Assembly (NCBI GenBank): GCA_027596195.1
Contig: JADGJG010000412.1
Coordinates: 1 to 20,727 of the forward strand
Direction of reading: 5' to 3'
Origin: Podochytrium sp. JEL0797
Taxonomy: Eukaryota > Chytridiomycota > Chytridiomycetes > Chytridiales > Chytriomycetaceae
DNA length: 20,727 bases
The notes beneath the pieces are model-generated. The model saw only the letters and a program-made list of their open reading frames with translations, did not search any database and was not told the origin of the DNA. This document shows positions 16,901 to 20,727 of this stretch, in pieces; positions within the stretch are counted from its first letter, which is position 1; every line of letters starts with the position of its first letter. The translations under genes were made by a program, and so were the position numbers.

Positions 16901-16914
16901 ATCCTCACTGCCTC

Positions 16915-17706
16915 AAAGCGAATCGTGCCTTTCGGCGGGGTTTCTCTCAACCATAAATGGCGATCGTATCTCACCCATCCGATAAAGATCGTTCACCGGC
17001 TTCCGCCTAGTGACCATTCTCTTCATCCAATATTCAGTCAAGAGCTTCCAGACCCTTCAATTGTCCTTTTTATTCAAAAAGCCAGGAGTGTTAGATGTAT
17101 TTCAAACATCGGAAGGAAAAAACACCCATTCCCTTGGAAACGCGATCATTTTCCTTTTTTTTGGGGGGGGGGTAGGGGAAGAGGAGCCAGTATCCAAACT
17201 TCGTTATCCTCGCCCTTTCCGCCTGGTGACTATTCTCTTCATCCGATAATCAGCCAAGAGAATCGAGACCTTTCCCTTCGAATGAAGGGGGGGTCCGCGA
17301 GGAGCCAATTCGGCTCGTTCTGTTGGAAACGCGTGGCCCGTTGAAGGTTTCTTTGGAGGAGATTTCGGCGAATTCGAAAGATTGGAAATACCCCCCCCCC
17401 CCCCCCCGGATTGCCTTTCACCGCGAATCTGTGCCCTTTGGCAGGGTTTCTCTCGACAACGAGTCGCGGTTGGCGTTCAAAGGAGCTCTGTCAATCGCCA
17501 TACACCTATTCGATAAAAATCCTGGCCCTTCCGCCTCGCAATCATCCAAGACTCAAGAGACTCCAGACCTTTTTTCGAATGAAGGGGGAAGGGGGTGCTG
17601 AACGAGGTGCTGAACGAGGAGCCTGTGCGCCGTGCGGGATCATTCGACTTGTCCTGTTGAAACACGTCAGGCGGGGGGTTGAAGGAGATTTCGGCGAATT
17701 CGAAAT
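16915..17706 (+). repeat. Array of three degenerate ~200-300 bp repeats with G/C tracts
   Basis: Three related units follow one another at about 16915-17160, 17195-17378 and 17410-17706. Units 1 and 3 share a 5' part (GTGCC[C]TTTCGGC..GGTTTCTCTC). Units 1 and 2 share CTTCCGCCTAGTGACCATTC / TTTCCGCCTGGTGACTATTC and CTCTTCATCC. Units 2 and 3 share TTCGAATGAAGGGGG, GAGGAGCC, a TGTTG-AAACRCGT block, and an almost identical end, GGAGATTTCGGCGAATTCGA. A G run (17163-17172) and a C run (17391-17407) separate the units. No long shared protein frame is preserved, so this reads as non-coding repeat rather than duplicated genes. Confidence 0.8.
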
Positions 17707-17928
17707 TAGGGGTGCAATTTGGGTGTGGGGGCGGGTGGGAATACAGCATTCGCCGAGAGCGGTGGGCAACGCGCATGAAGGGGCGGGCCTCACGCGGGCC
17801 TCTCAAAAATAATGTCGGCTCCGTCGCGTGCAATCATTCATCAAAGTTCTTTTTTCTCTTTTTCTTTTATCTCTGCTTTATAAAACAAAACACGTCCGCT
17901 TCTCTCCTCATTGCCATAAAAAAAATAC
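17707..17928. other. Intergenic region after the repeat array
   Basis: This short stretch lies between the repeat array and the end of THO1. It is GC-rich on the left and turns pyrimidine-rich (plus strand) toward THO1. If THO1 uses the GTGAGT at its nominal end as a donor, its last exon would lie here. Confidence 0.4.
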
Positions 17929-18649
17929 TCACACTGCGGACTTTGGTCCGAAACGCTCTGCGCGAAGCTTCTTTCTCTGTTCAAAGTCGTCTGGCAGAAA
18001 AGAGCGAGTCAGTAAGCGAGGTGAATGCTTCAGAGATCCTCTTTACCAGTAAGATCCACTGATTTCGCGCGTTTCTCGATAGCGGCGGGAACCGCCAGCG
18101 CGGCAGGAGCGGGCGTCTCGACGGTGGGCTTGATGCCAAAACGCTCCGCGCGCTTCCTCAGGGTTTCAGCGTCGACGCCAAGGGCGAGTACTTTTGGCAC
18201 TGGCTTTGGCTTTGCGGGTTCTTTTGTTTCTTTTTCAGTCGATGCGGCGAAGCGGTCACCGCGGCGCTTGATGGCGTCGTTCTGGGATGCCTAAGAAGAC
18301 GAGTAAGAAGGGGGGGGGGGGAGCGCAAAGAAAAAGGGCTCGCTCACCACCACCACCACGGGCATCCCAAAACGCGCGGCGCGTTTCGCGGCCTTCTCCT
18401 GCTCAGACAACTCCTTCGGGGCTGGCTTCTGCGATGATGCGACTGGCGCAGCGCTTGTTGCTGCTGGCTTCTCTGTCGATGCTGCTGCCAGGTGCTCTGC
18501 CAGGCGCGCCACGAGTTGGTCCTTTGTGCCGTCTGCTGCGAGGCCCAGCGCGGTGAGTTCTGCGGTGCATTAGACAAGCACAGACACGAACCAAGACACG
18601 CACCCTGCTTCAGCACTTCCGCCGTCTTCTTGGAGAGTTCTTCAGTCAT
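17929..18649 (-). CDS. THO1: THO1/SARNP-like SAP-domain mRNP protein
   Basis: Nuclear SAP-domain protein of the THO1/CIP29 (SARNP) family, which binds nucleic acid and the DEAD-box helicase Sub2/UAP56 in mRNA export. Minus-strand exons 18649-18604, 18559-18348, 18290-18047 and 17990-17929 join in phase to 187 aa. The SAP domain covers residues ~5-38 (LSKKTAEVLKQ ... GLAADGTKDQLVARLAEHL). An Ala/Lys/Pro-rich region follows, then the family's repeated basic RFG motifs: AAKRAARFGMPVV, IKRRGDRFA, LRKRAERFGIKP and RKKLRAERFGPK. The exon 2 donor lies in a GTG repeat, so its exact position can slide by three bases. The stop at 17931-17929 overlaps a GTGAGT, so an extra C-terminal exon is possible. 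Intron 2 contains a G/C homopolymer. The gene is divergent from the homeodomain gene. Confidence 0.85.
18310..18321 (+). repeat. G homopolymer in THO1 intron 2
   Basis: A run of about 12 G on the plus strand lies inside the intron between THO1 exons 2 and 3. It is comparable to the G/C runs in the repeat array to its left. Confidence 0.85.
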
Positions 18650-18877
18650 TTCTACAAAAAAAAAACTTTGTCGAAAACGGGGTGCCAACGGACGACTTCG
18701 TTTTTCACACACACAACTAACACAGCTGCCGCACGCCCTGTCCGCTGCGTCCCCTCCTTCACCACTCTCGCTGTCCGTCCCGATCTCGCAAGTCCTGATA
18801 TAAAGGAACAGAGATCCAAAAAAGAAAGTGTGAATCAACTTTCTTCCCTGCTACTTCTACCCACTACAACAACTCGA
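18650..18877. promoter_or_regulatory. Shared divergent promoter of THO1 and the homeodomain-LW gene
   Basis: The 228 bp between the divergent start codons must carry both promoters. A TATAAA at 18799-18804 lies 74 bp upstream of the plus-strand ATG and suits the homeodomain gene. The stretch after it is CT- and CA-rich and probably forms the 5' leader. No TATA is evident for THO1. Confidence 0.55.
18799..18804 (+). promoter_or_regulatory. TATA box of the homeodomain-LW gene
   Basis: CTGATATAAAGGAAC contains a consensus TATAAA 74 bp upstream of the start codon, a suitable distance given a short 5' leader. Confidence 0.5.
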
Positions 18878-20639
18878 ATGGACAACAACAACAACAACAT
18901 GCCACCCAGCAACCCGCTGGCCTGGCAGGCTCAAATGCTGGCCCAGATGCAGCAAATCCAGAGCCAAATGGCACCACAGGGTCACGTGACCGCCTTCCCA
19001 GCTTCGGCCCACGTCGAAACAACCAATGCTCTGCCGCCACAGCCAACGAGCCAGCGGCCCCAGCGCCATGCTGCACAACACCAGGCTGCTCCGTCTGCGG
19101 TCCCAGGTAAACATTCTAATAATTTCTAAACAAACAATGAAGAGTGGGAAAGGGGGGCCGAGAAAGGGAAGAAGGGCACGTCCCGTTAGGGCAAAAAAAA
19201 CAAAGACGAACGAGAACGAACGATTGGACGCGCAAAGCACACACCACTCTCCACCACGGAATGCGAAGCCCACGATTTCCTTTTCTGCCCAATTCTCTTC
19301 CCCCCTTCTCTCCCTCCCCAACTTCGATTCCCCAAACCCAAAAAATTGTTTCTTCCCTCTTTTCTTCCAAACCATCCAAATAACGAAAAAACAAAACAAA
19401 AAAAACAAAAACAGCCGTTGCTGCACAACAAACCACAAGAACCTCGGCCCGTTTCACCACCGAACAAACCGATGAACTCGAAATCATGTTCCAACGCAAC
19501 CAAAACCCAGACCGCGAGGCACAAGAATTCTTGGCGGCTCAAATCGGATTGTCGTATGATCAGGTGCGCAAATGGATGGGAAGGCGGAGACAACGTGAGT
19601 ATTCGTGAACCGGGGCCCATTTTTTTTCTTCGTTCCCTTGACACTTGAATGTTTCTTTTTTCTCCAGGCACGAGCGCACCAACCCCTTACGCTTCCACCT
19701 CAACCGCCGCCACCACCACCGCCACATCCACACCCGCCTCCACAACCACCCGTCAAACCCGTCAACGCCGACAATCCCAACCCGCCGCCACAACCGCCAT
19801 CCAACTCGACCCATCCGATTCCACCATGATGGACTTCCAGCGCGAATCCTCCATCCAAAGCGACGAATCCTTCCTCGACAACGACGCGGCGTCGTCCATC
19901 GCCCCCGAAGACGACTCCTCCTCACTCCCCACAACGACGGCAGCGGTTCCCCACCAACCCATCTTCATCACCGTCCCCGTCCTCGCGCCTTCACCGCCCT
20001 TGCAGAATTCTCCGGTCGCGACTCCTCCGCCGACGACGACTGCGGAAGCTGCGCCGGCCGTGGTGACAATGGAGGAGATGGATTTCTCAGGGACGTCGGC
20101 GGGGGTGACCAAGTATTTGAAGTGGTTGAGTGCGTCGGAAGGGTGTGAGCAGAGGAGGGAGAGGGTGCGGTTGGAGGAGGTGGAGGTTTCGGAGGAGTTT
20201 TATGAAGGGTGCGGTGTTCACTTTTTTTGTTTTCTGTGTTTGGTCGATCGGTGGTTGCTGATACTCCTCCCTTTTTTCATTGCATTAGGTTGGCGCAGTC
20301 CAAGTCATATAAGGGGTTGATTCTGTTGCGTCAATGGACGCAAGAGGCCGTCACGCTTGCGGCTGCCGGGGATGTTGGACAGGCCGGGTTGTTGAAGGAG
20401 TTGTTGAAGTTGTTGTTGAAGTTGCCGATTGGGTTGGAAGGGTTGAAGGTGTCGAAGCTGGGGAGGGTCGTGCAAGGGGTTGAGAAGAGTGATGGAGTGG
20501 ATGGTGTGTATTTATATAGTTTTTTTGTTCTTTTTTGGAGGACTAATTTCATGCTATGTTGTGCTTGTAGAGGAGGCGAAGAAGTTGGCGGCAAGGTTGA
20601 CAAGTGCTTGGAAAGCGTTGGTTTCTCAAAAAGCGGGCG
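18878..20639 (+). CDS. Homeodomain plus TFIIS N-terminal (LW) domain protein, 3' end cut off
   Basis: Exons 18878-19106, 19415-19594, 19668-20208, 20289-20503 and 20571-20639 join in phase. At least 411 residues are visible and the gene continues past a GTGAGT donor into the contig end. Residues 1-76 are Asn/Gln/Pro-rich (MDNNNNNMPPSNPLAWQAQM). Residues ~85-137 form a divergent homeodomain (ARFTTEQTDELEIMFQRNQN ... LAAQIGLSYDQVRKWMGRRR). Phe8, Leu16, Phe20, Leu40, Val45 and Trp48 are kept, but the otherwise invariant Asn51 is Arg133. A Ser/Thr/Pro linker follows, then a TFIIS N-terminal/LW domain (LKELLKLLLKLPIGLEGLKV; KLAARLTSAWKALV). Homeodomain plus LW is the architecture of plant LUMINIDEPENDENS, linked to transcription termination, so a related nuclear role is inferred. 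Intron 1 (308 bp) is unusually long and its acceptor is preceded by A-rich, not pyrimidine-rich, sequence. Confidence 0.78.
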
Positions 20640-20696
20640 GTGAGTTTTTTATTTCCATTCCGTTCGTCAATGGGGCAAAAAATTCTCATCACAAAC

Positions 20697-20698
<2 letters not shown>

Positions 20699-20727
<29 letters not shown>
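20699..20727. repeat. Poly-G homopolymer at the right edge
   Basis: Twenty-nine G residues end the window, inside an intron of the homeodomain-LW gene. Together with the C run at the left edge this indicates that the contig ends at G-tailed or collapsed sequence on both 3' ends. Confidence 0.9.

Noticed and set aside
17239..17833. Several 60-130 codon ORFs across the repeat array
   Set aside because: None shows a protein family or a shared frame between repeat units. They arise from GC-rich repetitive sequence and homopolymers.
19116..19671. Long minus-strand ORFs over the homeodomain gene
   Set aside because: They run antisense through intron 1 and exon 2, are low-complexity (Phe/Gly/Arg-rich) and lack any recognisable domain, whereas the plus strand encodes a homeodomain.
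1..20727. CRISPR array or prokaryotic operon structure
   Set aside because: No regularly spaced short repeats exist. Genes are intron-rich and eukaryotic with individual promoters and poly(A) signals.

Overview
The window looks like nuclear DNA from a zoosporic (flagellated) fungus, most likely a chytrid. Genes are dense and split by many short introns (about 44-75 bp, mostly GT..AG with GTGAGT/GTAAGT-like donors). The conserved proteins are eukaryotic. One of them is the light intermediate chain of the retrograde ciliary motor dynein-2, which non-flagellated Dikarya lack. A secreted multidomain GH5 enzyme and a pogo/Tigger-like transposase also fit a fungal genome. The species cannot be named from the sequence alone. 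The window starts with 60 C and ends with 29 G, which looks like a complete contig with artificial or collapsed homopolymer ends.

Layout, left to right. RPB11 (RNA polymerase II subunit, minus strand) is divergent from a RUN-domain/coiled-coil protein (plus), with only 27 bp between the two start codons. The last exon of the RUN gene is followed by a second, almost identical copy that could serve as an alternative 3' exon. About 0.6 kb without a firm gene follows, then three minus-strand units: a four-exon secreted GH5 glycosidase with cysteine-rich carbohydrate-binding-like modules, an intergenic region, and an eight-exon DYNC2LI1 orthologue. A plus-strand DDE transposase with an intact frame (7593-8942) comes next, then a small unknown minus-strand gene, and RAD4/XPC (three exons, minus).

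From about 11.8 kb to 12.8 kb two small genes of unknown function lie divergently. A 16-exon PLAA/DOA1 gene (WD40-PFU-PUL) occupies 13.0-16.4 kb. After it come a 41-residue secreted histidine-rich mini-protein, a 0.8 kb array of three degenerate repeats containing G/C homopolymers, a THO1/SARNP gene (SAP domain plus RFG motifs, minus), and divergently a plus-strand gene joining a homeodomain to a TFIIS N-terminal (LW) domain. That last gene runs off the right end.

Taken together this is a housekeeping neighbourhood: transcription (RPB11, homeodomain-LW protein), mRNP export (THO1), DNA repair (RAD4), ubiquitin/Cdc48 turnover (PLAA), endosomal traffic (RUN) and ciliary transport (DYNC2LI1). 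Accessory elements are interspersed: the transposase, the secreted enzyme, the His-rich peptide and the repeats. I see no operon-like pathway or defence system. The gene models were joined by hand from splice consensus and frame continuity. Every multi-exon model described as complete closes exactly in phase.
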